Shown one piece after another: positions 1 to 7,410 of a stretch of DNA of 17,108 nucleotides. Below the pieces are notes generated by a model. It did no database searches and was not told where the DNA came from. It saw only the letters and a list, made by a program, of their open reading frames with translations. The DNA is taken from positions 1-17,108 of the forward strand of contig CAYUIQ010000196.1 in the NCBI GenBank assembly GCA_964444795.1. The letters are read 5' to 3'. Position 1 is the stretch's first letter; every line of letters begins with the position of its first letter. Position numbers and translations under genes: made by a program. The stretch comes from JABMRP01 sp964444795 (lineage in GTDB: Bacteria > Planctomycetota > Planctomycetia > Pirellulales > Thermoguttaceae).

Positions 1-25
1 GCCGGGTTTCGTGCTCGAATCCACG

Positions 26-53
26 GCACTGCTTGCAAGCAAGCAGTGGCACA
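26..53. repeat. 28-nt palindromic repeat, copy 1
   Basis: This 28-nt stretch is identical to 9203-9230, in the same orientation. Its core, 27-48, is a perfect hairpin with arms CACTGCTTG and CAAGCAGTG and a CAAG loop. It lies 14 bases beyond the stop codon of the minus-strand aminotransferase, so it could end or stabilise that transcript. Identity stops abruptly on both sides, as expected for a dispersed REP-like element. No transposase or RAYT gene is in the window. Confidence 0.75.
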
Positions 54-61
54 CGGCTTTG

Positions 62-1225
62 TCAACGGGCTGTTAGAACTTGAATTAGCCGGTCGATGTC
101 CGCCTCGTTGTTGTAGGCGTGGGGGGCGATCCGCAGTCGCCCGGCACGACAGCTCAGCACGACGCCCGCCGCGAGACATGCTTCGCGAACCGCTTGCGGG
201 TCACGGCCGGGTATCTCGAAAGCCACGATGCCGCTTCGGTGGTCGGGATGCCGGTCGGAGAGAATCTTGGCACCGACGCGTTGGAGCCGCTGGCACGCCA
301 GATCGGTGATTTCGAGGATCCGCCTGGAAACGGCCGGCACCGAGAAGCGACGCAACAGTCGCAGGCTCTCTCCCAGGCCGATCATGCCCACCGTGTTGGC
401 GGTCCCCCCCTCGTAACGAGCGGCCGATGGCTTCAGATCGAGTTCGATGCGGCTGAAATCATGGGCATGCACAACGCTGTTCCACCCGACGCCCAGGGGA
501 CGAAGCCGCGAAAAATGTTCGCGCCGGATGAAGAACAAGCCCGCTCCCTCGGGACCGAGGAGCCACTTATGGCCATCGGCTGCGAGGAAGTCGACGGCCG
601 TTCGGCGAACGTCCAACGGGAAGACGCCGAGGCCCTGGATCGCATCGAGCAGGAAAAGAGCTCCGTGCCGATGGGCGATTTCGGCGAGCCGCTCGAGATC
701 GTTCCTCCACCCGCTACTGTAACTTACCCAACTTATGGCAAGAATCCGCGTGTGGTCGTCGCAGGCGGCGTCGAGGCGATCTAGGTCGACCCGCCCCCCC
801 TCGGTAGGTACTCGTCGTGTTTCGACCCCCCGTGGGCGAAGATTCAGCCAGGGGTATTGGTTGCTGGGAAACTCGTCGGCCAGGGTAACGACGTTGTCGC
901 CGTGCTGCCAGGGAAACCCCTCGGCAACCAGACCGATCCCCTCAGTGGTGTTACGGATCAGGGCAATTTCATCTTCGTCGGCGCCGATCAGCTCGGCGCC
1001 CCGCGAGCGGACCTTCTCGACCTGGCGGCTCCACGTGGGCCAGGTCGTATCTCCATTGGCTGCAACATCTTCAGCCCAACGAACCATAGCGTCGCGAGTG
1101 GTTGCCGGCAGGGGAGAGACCGCGGCATGGTCGAAATAGGCCCATCGTTCGGTCACCGGCATCAGGCGGCGAAACGTATCCCAATCGTCGGATCTGGCAG
1201 CTTCTTGGTCGTGGATTTCGCTCAT
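62..1225 (-). CDS. Class V PLP-dependent aminotransferase (cysteine desulfurase/isopenicillin N epimerase-like)
   Basis: This 387-residue protein has the fold-type I layout of class V aminotransferases. The sequence DGHKWLLGPEGAGLFF holds the lysine expected to bind pyridoxal phosphate (K220, after H219). Upstream, LLDAIQGLG carries the cofactor-contacting D194 and Q197, and NTTEG (92-96) fits the phosphate-binding region. It is about the usual length for SufS/NifS, CsdA and epimerase-like members. No active-site cysteine loop is obvious and there are no suf or isc neighbours, so a role in Fe-S assembly is not supported; the substrate is unknown. The start is well fixed: AAGGAGG at 1230-1236 lies six bases before the ATG. 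The gene stands alone, divergent from the small membrane protein at 1379, with the palindromic repeat just after its stop. Confidence 0.9.
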   Translation of the reverse strand: MSEIHDQEAARSDDWDTFRRLMPVTERWAYFDHAAVSPLPATTRDAMVRWAEDVAANGDTTWPTWSRQVEKVRSRGAELIGADEDEIALIRNTTEGIGLVAEGFPWQHGDNVVTLADEFPSNQYPWLNLRPRGVETRRVPTEGGRVDLDRLDAACDDHTRILAISWVSYSSGWRNDLERLAEIAHRHGALFLLDAIQGLGVFPLDVRRTAVDFLAADGHKWLLGPEGAGLFFIRREHFSRLRPLGVGWNSVVHAHDFSRIELDLKPSAARYEGGTANTVGMIGLGESLRLLRRFSVPAVSRRILEITDLACQRLQRVGAKILSDRHPDHRSGIVAFEIPGRDPQAVREACLAAGVVLSCRAGRLRIAPHAYNNEADIDRLIQVLTAR

Positions 1226-1308
1226 TGTTCCTCCTTGGTTCGGCGGGCTGCCGGGTCATCTTGCCCAAGTTCCATTTATTAGCGCTGGTGAGTTGGGGGT
1301 CCATGAAT

Positions 1309-1314
1309 TATACT
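1309..1314 (+). promoter_or_regulatory. Possible -10 box upstream of the small membrane protein gene
   Basis: TATACT matches five of six bases of the sigma70 -10 consensus and sits in a locally AT-rich stretch of an otherwise GC-rich divergent intergenic region. The hexamer 17 bases upstream (TGGTGA) is a poor -35 match. It is about 65 bases before the ATG at 1379. Confidence 0.3.
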
Positions 1315-1378
1315 AGATTCGCATCGACGTTTTTGAATGACTCCGAATTGTTGCATCGCGGACGCGGGGACTATTTCC

Positions 1379-1561
1379 ATGCCCAAGGCGCTAACCATCC
1401 TCGGGTTGGTTGTGGCAGTGCTGCTTCTGATCGTATTCGGCCTTGATACGGCGATTGGGTTCCCGTTGGGGGGCGGCGACAAAGTGATGTCGATCGGCTT
1501 CTCCGTTTGCGCCGCCGTGCTCGGCTATTTGAGTTGGACCACGTGGCGCGAGCTGCAATAG
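1379..1561 (+). CDS. Small two-helix membrane protein of unknown function
   Basis: This 60-residue protein begins MPKALTILGLVVAVLLL and has two hydrophobic helices, about residues 4-22 and 32-50, separated by a short loop with DTAIGFPLGGGDK. It ends with SWTTWRELQ. An in-frame ATG at 1337 would add 14 residues (MTPNCC...), but the ATG at 1379 puts the first helix at the N-terminus as expected, with GGGGAC about eight bases upstream. No catalytic motif or known family is recognised. It is probably an inner-membrane protein. It stands alone between a divergent aminotransferase gene and the TPR gene. The hydrophobic pattern and high third-position GC support a real gene, but its role cannot be inferred. 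Confidence 0.65.
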   Translation: MPKALTILGLVVAVLLLIVFGLDTAIGFPLGGGDKVMSIGFSVCAAVLGYLSWTTWRELQ

Positions 1562-1623
1562 CCCTTCTGCCGCGGATCTCGGCGTCCGCTCGCTTCCCAC
1601 CCGGGGAGTAGGTGCCCCCCTCC

Positions 1624-1647
1624 ATAACAATCCTGCTGGATTGTTGT
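1624..1647 (+). terminator. Hairpin after the small membrane protein gene (possible terminator)
   Basis: AACAATCC, loop TGCT, then GGATTGTT form a perfect 8-bp stem, extendable to 10 bp with one G-T pair. It starts 62 bases after the stop at 1561. No run of T follows, so it is not a classical intrinsic terminator. It could instead be a dispersed palindrome or a 3'-end stabiliser. Confidence 0.3.
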
Positions 1648-1744
1648 CCGGTGGGCTGCTCAGCGGATACCGGTGCCCAAGGGTACGATCTGCCCGGCTG
1701 GCTCTTCCAACGGCTTCCCCCCCGATGCCGAGCCAGTTGAGGCG

Positions 1745-1772
1745 TTGTGTTGGGGACTCAAGCTGTTAAAAT
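1745..1772 (+). promoter_or_regulatory. Possible sigma70-type promoter for the TPR gene
   Basis: TTGTGT (1745-1750) and TAAAAT (1767-1772) are 16 bases apart, with three and five consensus matches. It lies within the open stretch upstream of the start at 1871, which favours that later start codon. Confidence 0.3.
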
Positions 1773-1870
1773 GGAGGGGGGAATACACACGACCATTTGT
1801 TGGCCGCCGGGAGTCACTCGGTCGGCCCAGAGGTTCGTCAACGTTCTTTTCACGCTGGACTGAGCCCGCC

Positions 1871-3370
1871 ATGGCAACCAAAGACAAAGACTCTTCGCCG
1901 CCACCGCCGTCATCCGGTCCCGAGCCCTTGACTCCGGCGAAACAGCGCCGTCTGGAGAAGTGCCTGGAGCACGCCAACCGGTTGATCGCCAAGAAGGACC
2001 ACGATTACGCCCACGAGTTGCTGACCCAGTGCGTGGTCGGCGATCCGAGAAACCTGGTTTACCTGGAGTCCTTTCTGGACAACTTGCAGGCCAAATACAA
2101 GAACAACAAGAAGGGTAGCAAACTGGCGGGCTTCAAGGGGGGGAAGTTTCGCAACGCCGCGAAGAAAGCCGTGGCGGCGGGGGACTGGGAGGCTACCTTC
2201 CAAAACGGCCTGGAAATGCTCAAGCTCAACCCGTGGGACTTTCCCACCCTGGCCGCCTTGTCCGAGGCCTGCGAGTTGATCACCGCCGACGAATGCGAAT
2301 TGCGGTATTTGCGTACGGCCCTGGAAGCCAAACCCAAAGACCCCGATGTGAATCGCGCATGCGCCAAGTCCTTGGGCCGACAACGGCATTACGATCAGGC
2401 GATCGCCTGCTGGCATCGGGTCGAGTTGGCCCTGCCAGACAACCCGGAGGTCGAGGAAGCGATCTCCGAGTTGTCGATCCGAAAAGCCCGGGAACACGGG
2501 CGGTACGACGACGGTGGCAATATCAACGTCGCCAAACAGCAGGACGGCCCCCGCGTCGAGGCCGACCAGCAGGTCTTCTCGCCCGTCCAGCGGCTGGAGC
2601 GCGAGATCACCCGGCATCCCGAGGCGATGGAAAACTACATCGAACTCTCGGAATTGCACATTCGCGAAGAGCGGTTTGAAGAGGCGGCCGACGTGTTGCA
2701 GCGGGCGCATGAGGCGTCGGACGGCAACGAGGAAATTCGCGAACGTTGGGAAGAAGTCGAGCTGCGGCGTATCCGCCAGCAGGTCGGCAAGGCAGACAAA
2801 CGTGCCCGCCAGGGAGATGAAGACGCCGCCAAGGAGTTCAAGGAACTGACCGCCACGCTCAATGTCAAGGAGTTGGCACTCTACAAGGTCCGCTGCGAGC
2901 GATATCCAAACAACCTGTCGTATAAGTTCGAGTTGGGCCGGCGGCACCAAGGGGCGCGTGAATACAACGAGGCCATCGAGCAGTACCAAAAGGCGGTGAA
3001 CGACCCCCGCCGCAAGGGCCTATGCATGCTCAATCTGGGGATCTGCTTCCAGCAGATCAAGCAGTACCGCTTGGCATTGTCCCACTACGAGGCCGCCACT
3101 CGAGACATTCCCGATCGGGACCCGGAGAACAAGAAGAGGGCCTTCTATCTGGCCGGCAAGCTGGCCATGAGCCTGGGGAATCTGCAACTGGCCGAGAAAT
3201 ACCTCACCGCGCTGGCCGCTCTGGATTTCGGCTACAGAGATATTTCAGATCTACTAGACAAGCTCGACGATATGCGTAATGATGTGAGTGAGGACGAGCC
3301 AAGTGACGAGTCTCATGGCGCGGGTGATGTGAGTGGGGACGATGATCAGGACAAAGATGATGCTGAGTGA
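1871..3370 (+). CDS. Tetratricopeptide repeat protein with acidic C-terminal tail
   Basis: This 499-residue soluble protein is made mostly of amphipathic helix pairs. TPR-like units are clear in YDQAIACWHRVELALPDNPEV, FEEAADVLQRAHEASDGN, YNEAIEQYQKAVNDP and YRLALSHYEAATRDIPD. It has no signal peptide or membrane segment, so a cytoplasmic scaffold role is likely; partners are unknown. The last 30 or so residues are very acidic (SEDEPSDES...GDDDQDKDDAE) and contain an imperfect duplication of 17 bases (3281-3297 and 3326-3342). The start at 1871 (MATKDKDSS) is preferred over the in-frame ATG at 1673 because the extra 66 residues look non-coding and span a possible promoter. No Shine-Dalgarno sequence is visible. 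S20 follows 99 bases later on the same strand. Confidence 0.85.
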   Translation: MATKDKDSSPPPPSSGPEPLTPAKQRRLEKCLEHANRLIAKKDHDYAHELLTQCVVGDPRNLVYLESFLDNLQAKYKNNKKGSKLAGFKGGKFRNAAKKAVAAGDWEATFQNGLEMLKLNPWDFPTLAALSEACELITADECELRYLRTALEAKPKDPDVNRACAKSLGRQRHYDQAIACWHRVELALPDNPEVEEAISELSIRKAREHGRYDDGGNINVAKQQDGPRVEADQQVFSPVQRLEREITRHPEAMENYIELSELHIREERFEEAADVLQRAHEASDGNEEIRERWEEVELRRIRQQVGKADKRARQGDEDAAKEFKELTATLNVKELALYKVRCERYPNNLSYKFELGRRHQGAREYNEAIEQYQKAVNDPRRKGLCMLNLGICFQQIKQYRLALSHYEAATRDIPDRDPENKKRAFYLAGKLAMSLGNLQLAEKYLTALAALDFGYRDISDLLDKLDDMRNDVSEDEPSDESHGAGDVSGDDDQDKDDAE

Positions 3371-3469
3371 CTCCCTTGGCGGATGAGGCCTCACCCCCCC
3401 CATGTCCCGATAATAATCAAACGACGGCCTATTGTTCAGTTTACCCGACGGGCAAAGACAACTCAAATT

Positions 3470-3748
3470 ATGCCAAGTACCAACAGTTCCAAGAAGCGGC
3501 TGCGACAGAACATCGTCCGCCGTGCTAGAAACCGTGGCGCCAAATCGGCCGTGCGGACCCATTGCCGCAAGGTCCACGAGGCCATCACGGCCGGTGACGC
3601 AGAGAAAGCGGAAGCCGAATTTCGCCTGGCCGCCCAAGGGCTGGACCGTGCCGGCGCGAAGAATATCATCCACCGCAACGCCGTGGCCCGAACCAAGTCG
3701 CGTATGTCGGCAAGGATTAAGGCACTGAAACAAGGCGCTGCTTCTTAG
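3470..3748 (+). CDS. rpsT: 30S ribosomal protein S20
   Basis: This 92-residue, strongly basic protein has the bacterial S20 pattern: the N-terminal SSKKRLRQNIVRRARNRGAKSAVRT, a central EAITAGDAEKAEAEFRLAAQGLDRAGAKNIIHRNAVARTKSRM, and a lysine-rich end. S20 binds 16S rRNA at the bottom of the small subunit as a helical bundle. The start at MPSTNSSKKR matches the family length; an in-frame ATG at 3383 would add 29 residues not found in S20. There is no clear ribosome-binding site in the A-rich stretch before the ATG. The gene converges on pyrK, with only 12 bases between stop codons and no obvious terminator. Confidence 0.97.
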   Translation: MPSTNSSKKRLRQNIVRRARNRGAKSAVRTHCRKVHEAITAGDAEKAEAEFRLAAQGLDRAGAKNIIHRNAVARTKSRMSARIKALKQGAAS

Positions 3749-3760
3749 CGACGTGGCCGA

Positions 3761-4633
3761 CTACAACTCCACGTCTCGCCCCTCGAAGACGGGGCCTTCG
3801 ACGCAGGTCCGCTTGTAGTCCCACTGGCCCGAGGCGTCGCGCACCCGAGCGACGCAACTGAAACAGATCCCCATGCCACAGGCCATGGGCGTCTCGAGCG
3901 AGACTTGGCACGGCAGATCCAGTCGTCGGGCCGTTTCCACCACCGCGGCCATCATCGGCTCGGGACCGCAACAGACTACTCGCGCCTGGCCGGCCGTTTC
4001 TTCGACGGCGGGACCAATCAACTCGGTCACCAGCCCGTGGTGCCCTTGGGAACCATCGTCGGTGGCCAGCCGCACGTCGATCCCCAACGCGAGAAAATCG
4101 TCGACGCAAGCCAGGAAGTCACCGCTGGCCGCTCCATAACAGAGCGTGACTCGCAACGCCCGGGGAACCTGTCGCGGTGGACTACCGAACGATTGCCGTC
4201 CGAGGTACTCCTGGGCGAGCATCAGGAAGGGCGTCACGCCGATCCCACCGGCCACCATGATCAGATGCTCGCCCGGGGTGGGCGGGAAGCCGTTGCCCAA
4301 CGGCCCCCAGATGGTCAGTTCCGCGGAACTTGGCACCCGAGCCAGTCGCCCGGTCATACGGCCCACGGCCATATAGACGACGTCGATCCCGCGGGGCGTT
4401 CCGTCGGCATCGCGGCGGAGATCGTAAACGGCCATCGGGCGGCCCAGCAGCGGATCGTTGGAGCCGGCCAGCCGGATCATCACGAACTGCCCCGGCACGG
4501 CCCGCGCGGCGATCTCGGGGCAAGCGAGCGTGAGCCGGTGGATATCGCGGGCAATGGGGACATTTTGCTCGACGGTTGCCGGTCCGTGCCAAGGGCGACC
4601 GGAGCAAGTCGATCCATCGCGAGTGAGGTTCAT
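3761..4633 (-). CDS. pyrK: Dihydroorotate dehydrogenase electron-transfer subunit PyrK
   Basis: This 290-residue protein is an FAD and [2Fe-2S] flavoprotein of the ferredoxin-reductase fold. It should pass electrons from dihydroorotate dehydrogenase (PyrD) to NAD+ in pyrimidine synthesis. GRPMAVY (64-70) is the FAD-binding motif, GGIGVTP (129-135) the nucleotide-binding motif, and CCGPEPMM (221-228) the usual C-terminal Rossmann element. The cluster ligands are C252, C257, C260 and C277 in the PyrK-like ACGMGICFSC...YKRTC. The length is slightly above the typical 250-270 because of the N-terminus and a short insert near 148-158. No pyrD is in the window. The ATG overlaps the stop of the upstream pseudouridine synthase gene (ATGA, 4630-4633), implying coupled translation. 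An NADPH:ferredoxin oxidoreductase-like role is the main alternative. Confidence 0.92.
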   Translation of the reverse strand: MNLTRDGSTCSGRPWHGPATVEQNVPIARDIHRLTLACPEIAARAVPGQFVMIRLAGSNDPLLGRPMAVYDLRRDADGTPRGIDVVYMAVGRMTGRLARVPSSAELTIWGPLGNGFPPTPGEHLIMVAGGIGVTPFLMLAQEYLGRQSFGSPPRQVPRALRVTLCYGAASGDFLACVDDFLALGIDVRLATDDGSQGHHGLVTELIGPAVEETAGQARVVCCGPEPMMAAVVETARRLDLPCQVSLETPMACGMGICFSCVARVRDASGQWDYKRTCVEGPVFEGRDVEL

Positions 4634-5559
4634 CGGCCGGTCTTCTTTTGGTTCGCCTCGCGACGAGGCGTGGTGGCCGCCGCCTTCAGCGCTCGAAGTT
4701 CATCGCGTGTCAGGGGTCGATAAGCTCCCTGGGGAAGTTCTCCCAGCCGGAGCGGTCCCAGGGCGATACGCGTCAGTCGCTGCACTTTGTGTCCAACTCG
4801 GGCCAGTACGCGGCGAATTTCCCGGTTGCGCCCTTCGCGGAGTTCGATCTCAAGCAAGGTGCTCTGTTTGCGGCGCGATTTGACCCGCACGCCCGCAATG
4901 CGGAAAATACCCTCGGCCAGCCGCACACCGTGACGAATCTTTGCCAGCACCTCGCGGGACGGCTGTCCGGCCACGACCACGCGATAGGTTTTCGAGACCT
5001 CGTAGCGGGGATGTGCCAACCGGTTGGCCAGTTGGCCGTCGTTGGTGACCAGGATCAGGCCTTCGCTGGACATGTCGAGCCGGCCGACGGTAAACAGCCG
5101 TTGGCCCCGGTCGGGAACCAGATCGACGACCCGGGGACGTCCGCCCGGATCGCGATGCGTGGAAACCACGCCCGGCGGTTTGTGAACCACGTAGTGTACC
5201 CGGCGACGGGGCTTCAGCGATTGACCGTCGAGATGAATTGCCTGTCGCTGGGAATCGACCTTGGTGCCCAACCGGGTGACGACCCGACGGTCGACCTCGA
5301 CACGGCCGGCCTCGATCAATTCCTCGCACTGGCGCCGGCTCCCCACTCCGGCGGCCGCCAGAACGACCTGCAGCCGCTGCAAATCGGGAGCGCGGTCCGC
5401 GGGAGCCGCGGTCTCTTTTCTGCTCGGGGCGGATTTCTTTCGACCGGTGGACGACTTTTTCCTGCCGCTGGACGACGCTTTCCCGCCGGTGGAAGACGTT
5501 TTCCTGCCCGGGGAAGATTGCTTCCGCGGCTTGGTCGATCGACGAGGAGGGGCGGACAT
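4630..5559 (-). CDS. rluB: RluB/RsuA-family pseudouridine synthase with basic repetitive N-terminus
   Basis: This enzyme should convert a specific rRNA uridine to pseudouridine, probably in 23S rRNA as for RluB. An S4 RNA-binding domain (about 60-107: LQRLQVVLAAAGVGSRRQCEELIEAGRV) is followed by the catalytic domain. GRLDMSSEGLILVTNDG holds the catalytic aspartate D162, and LREGRNREIRRVL with RIALGPLRLGELPQG are family signatures. The first 48 residues are Ser/Lys/Arg-rich and include five copies of a seven-residue unit of the form xSSxGRK, giving a total of 309 residues. The tail is unlikely to be catalytic and may bind RNA. No Shine-Dalgarno sequence precedes the ATG. RluB, RluE, RluF and RsuA are closely related, so the exact target base is not certain. 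Confidence 0.88.
   Translation of the reverse strand: MSAPPRRSTKPRKQSSPGRKTSSTGGKASSSGRKKSSTGRKKSAPSRKETAAPADRAPDLQRLQVVLAAAGVGSRRQCEELIEAGRVEVDRRVVTRLGTKVDSQRQAIHLDGQSLKPRRRVHYVVHKPPGVVSTHRDPGGRPRVVDLVPDRGQRLFTVGRLDMSSEGLILVTNDGQLANRLAHPRYEVSKTYRVVVAGQPSREVLAKIRHGVRLAEGIFRIAGVRVKSRRKQSTLLEIELREGRNREIRRVLARVGHKVQRLTRIALGPLRLGELPQGAYRPLTRDELRALKAAATTPRREANQKKTGR
5416..5520 (-). repeat. Five 21-bp tandem repeats inside the pseudouridine synthase gene
   Basis: Residues 14-48 of the encoded protein read as five seven-residue units: QSSPGRK, TSSTGGK, ASSSGRK, KSSTGRK and KSAPSRK. At DNA level the 21-bp units are imperfect copies. The length keeps the frame, so copy number could change without breaking the enzyme. 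Confidence 0.75.
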
Positions 5560-5629
5560 GCTGCGGGCGATGCTCGGGGAGAAACGGCTTCGGAGTCAGG
5601 GGCCTGGCAACCCCTTACGGCTTCCTCCC

Positions 5630-5635
5630 ATCATA
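5630..5635 (-). promoter_or_regulatory. Possible -10 box for the pseudouridine synthase-pyrK pair
   Basis: Read on the minus strand this is TATGAT, preceded by CGG. It lies about 70 bases before the ATG at 5559, and the -35 region is weak. The same CGGTATGAT occurs in the PII promoter at 8996-9004. Confidence 0.3.
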
Positions 5636-5696
5636 CCGCAAGTTATCGATCCTCGACAGGAGGCCGAGACCGTATCCGCCCATCCTGCTCGGGGGA

Positions 5697-5963
5697 CTAC
5701 TGTCCTGGATAGAAGGCCCGCTGCTGTCGCGTGGGAGCATTGCCGGGAGCGATGGCGACCGGAGGCCTCTGGTAGGCCAGCGGCCGGGCGCCCTCAACCG
5801 GTGGGGCCCCCATCTCCTGGGGGTACGGATCGAAGCGTTCGGCCCGACGTTGCTGAACTTTGGCCGATCCGGGATGGAACCAGTTGGGCCTGGCCAATCC
5901 GCTGCAACCGGCCACCGCCAGTGTTAACGCAAGCATTCCCAACGGGCCGAGTAACCGTTTCAT
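5697..5963 (-). CDS. Small lipoprotein of unknown function
   Basis: This 88-residue protein starts MKRLLGPLGMLALTLAVAGCSG. That is a lipoprotein signal peptide with lipobox VAGC, so C20 should be lipidated. The mature part is short, rich in Pro, Arg and Gln (GSAKVQQRRAERFDPYPQEMG...), and looks disordered. GGGAG nine bases before the ATG supports the start. It lies between manA and the pseudouridine synthase gene on the same strand, with gaps of 265 and 137 bases, so it is probably its own transcription unit. No family is recognised; similar short proline-rich lipoproteins occur in planctomycetes. Confidence 0.75.
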   Translation of the reverse strand: MKRLLGPLGMLALTLAVAGCSGLARPNWFHPGSAKVQQRRAERFDPYPQEMGAPPVEGARPLAYQRPPVAIAPGNAPTRQQRAFYPGQ

Positions 5964-6061
5964 CGCGGATCGCTCCCATGCAGCGGGTCGTCTCGGAGCC
6001 TTTTCGCAAAGAAATGGCTACGGGACGGGAAATCGACTCTTTGCAGCTTCAAAGGTCGCGA

Positions 6062-6067
6062 ATTATA
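6062..6067 (-). promoter_or_regulatory. Possible -10 box for the lipoprotein gene
   Basis: The minus strand reads TATAAT, a perfect -10 hexamer, about 99 bases upstream of the lipoprotein ATG in a GC-rich gap. The -35 region at 16-18 bases spacing is a poor match. Confidence 0.35.
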
Positions 6068-6228
6068 GGCGCCGATGGCGACCGGCGAAAGCCGAGTCTT
6101 CAACCCTCCCTCCACCGCGCCTCCCTTGGTCGCATCGACCAACGGACACGCAAACTGCAAACCTTTTCCCGACAAGTGGTTATGTTGGGAATGCTTGCCG
6201 ATTGTGCAGGAAAAAAGGGGGCCGGCCG

Positions 6229-7221
6229 TTACGGTAAGTACGCATCCAGCAAGATGGTCTCCTCGAGAGGGTTGACCATGACCGGACCGATTCCCGCCGG
6301 CAGCAGAGCCGTCCCGCCCGTGCCAAGCGGCGACTCGGCCGGATCCCCCTGCAGACGGATGGCTCCCTGGAGAACGGTGACGAGGTGACAGCGATCGTCA
6401 CCTCCGCAATGAAGTGGCCGGGCAGGATCCGGCTGGGCAAGATGCCAGCGATCCAGGCAGAATCGGCCGCCGCGGACCAATCGGACGATCCCCGGGGGCC
6501 CCGCCGGGACCGGCTGCTGGGGGAACACGGGCCCCAGATCATATCGGGCCACCGCCAACCCCGGCCCGACGTGCAGCGGCCGTGAGCGGCCCTGAGAGTC
6601 GACGCGATTCCAGTCGAAAAGCCGGAACGTCGTGTCGCTGCTCTGCTGAATCTCGACCACCAAAACGCCCCCGCCCAGGGCGTGAACGGTGCCCGAGGGC
6701 AGATAGATACAATCGCCCACCCGGGGAGTGATGACGTGCAAATAGTGTTGACATCTTCGGCGGGTAATGGCCCAGGCGAGCGTGGCACGGTCGACTCCAG
6801 CCTTCACTCCGGCGTAGATGCGGCTTTGCGGTTCGGCGGCGATCACGACCCACGCCTCCGACTTGCCCGGATCGGCCAGTCCCATCCGCATCGCCTGTGC
6901 GTCGTTGGGATGGACCTGCACCGAGAGCCGGTCGGCGGCGTCGAGAAATTTCAGCAGCAAGGGAAACCGCTCCCGACCGGCGTGTCGGCCCAAGAGTTCA
7001 CGATTTCGCTCGGCCACCAGTTGGTGCAGGGTGGTCTTTGCGTGGGCTAGCGGCCCGTGGGCCACCACGCTCTGATCGTCGCGATGATCGCAAATCTCCC
7101 AACTCTCGGCACACGACTGTCCCGAGCCGATGTCCTTACGCAGAAGCGTTGCCAGACGGCGCCCCCCCCATATATACCGGCGAAGCACGGGGACGAAACG
7201 CAATGGGTAGAGAGGCGCCAT
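6229..7221 (-). CDS. manA: Class I mannose-6-phosphate isomerase
   Basis: This 330-residue cupin protein should interconvert mannose 6-phosphate and fructose 6-phosphate. The zinc ligands of the type I family are visible: Q102 and H104 in LSVQVHPND, E122 in GKSEAW, and H180 in LPSGTVHALG. The conserved VVEIQQSSDTTFRLFDWNR follows, and ESWEICDH (39-46) is the typical N-terminal motif. The length matches the short bacterial form, as in Bacillus ManA. AAAGGAG at 7233-7239 precedes the ATG and supports this start. It is divergent from tatC. No GDP-mannose or polysaccharide genes are nearby, so the wider pathway cannot be told from this window. Confidence 0.93.
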   Translation of the reverse strand: MAPLYPLRFVPVLRRYIWGGRRLATLLRKDIGSGQSCAESWEICDHRDDQSVVAHGPLAHAKTTLHQLVAERNRELLGRHAGRERFPLLLKFLDAADRLSVQVHPNDAQAMRMGLADPGKSEAWVVIAAEPQSRIYAGVKAGVDRATLAWAITRRRCQHYLHVITPRVGDCIYLPSGTVHALGGGVLVVEIQQSSDTTFRLFDWNRVDSQGRSRPLHVGPGLAVARYDLGPVFPQQPVPAGPPGIVRLVRGGRFCLDRWHLAQPDPARPLHCGGDDRCHLVTVLQGAIRLQGDPAESPLGTGGTALLPAGIGPVMVNPLEETILLDAYLP

Positions 7222-7313
7222 TTGCGAGAGATCTCCTTTAGTGGCCGATGGTTACGCGCGGGGGCCGGAGACGAATCACCCCCTCGGCACCAGGGCCGAG
7301 ACCGGCGAGTCGG

Positions 7314-7342
7314 TTGTCCCACACTCCGGACGACAGTATTAT
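7314..7342 (+). promoter_or_regulatory. Sigma70-type promoter for tatC
   Basis: TTGTCC (7314-7319) and TATTAT (7337-7342) are exactly 17 bases apart, with four and five consensus matches. Transcription would start about 60 bases before the tatC ATG. Confidence 0.5.
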
Positions 7343-7343
7343 A
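7338..7343 (-). promoter_or_regulatory. Possible manA -10 box overlapping the tatC promoter
   Basis: On the minus strand these bases read TATAAT, a perfect -10 hexamer, about 115 bases before the manA ATG. The -35 region is poor. If used, it overlaps the plus-strand -10, so the two promoters would exclude each other. Confidence 0.3.
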
Positions 7344-7410
7344 GACAGTTTCCCGGCCATCGGCGCGGGGCCCGCTGGTTTACATACGAAACGCACGTGC
7401 GACGATCCCG

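Larger units (their letters stand above)
1562..1870. other. 309-nt intergenic region
   Basis: No convincing gene is seen here. The region holds a hairpin at 1624-1647, a possible promoter at 1745-1772, and what would then be a leader of roughly 90 bases before the TPR gene. The TPR reading frame is open back to an ATG at 1673, but the encoded stretch is not TPR-like. Confidence 0.6.

Noticed and set aside
451..455. Cys in the second ABC signature of EttA (CSGGE) as a sign of inactivity (residue numbers)
   Set aside because: The SGGE core, both Walker motifs and both catalytic Glu are intact, so a loss of ATPase activity is not supported.
1910..2989. Long open frame antisense to the TPR gene (359 codons)
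   Set aside because: It is the mirror of a high-GC coding region; the plus strand has TPR motifs, while this frame has no recognisable domain.
3376..3414. Promoter before rpsT (TTGGCG with GATAAT)
   Set aside because: The two hexamers are 27 bases apart, too far for a sigma70 promoter; GATAAT alone is weak evidence.
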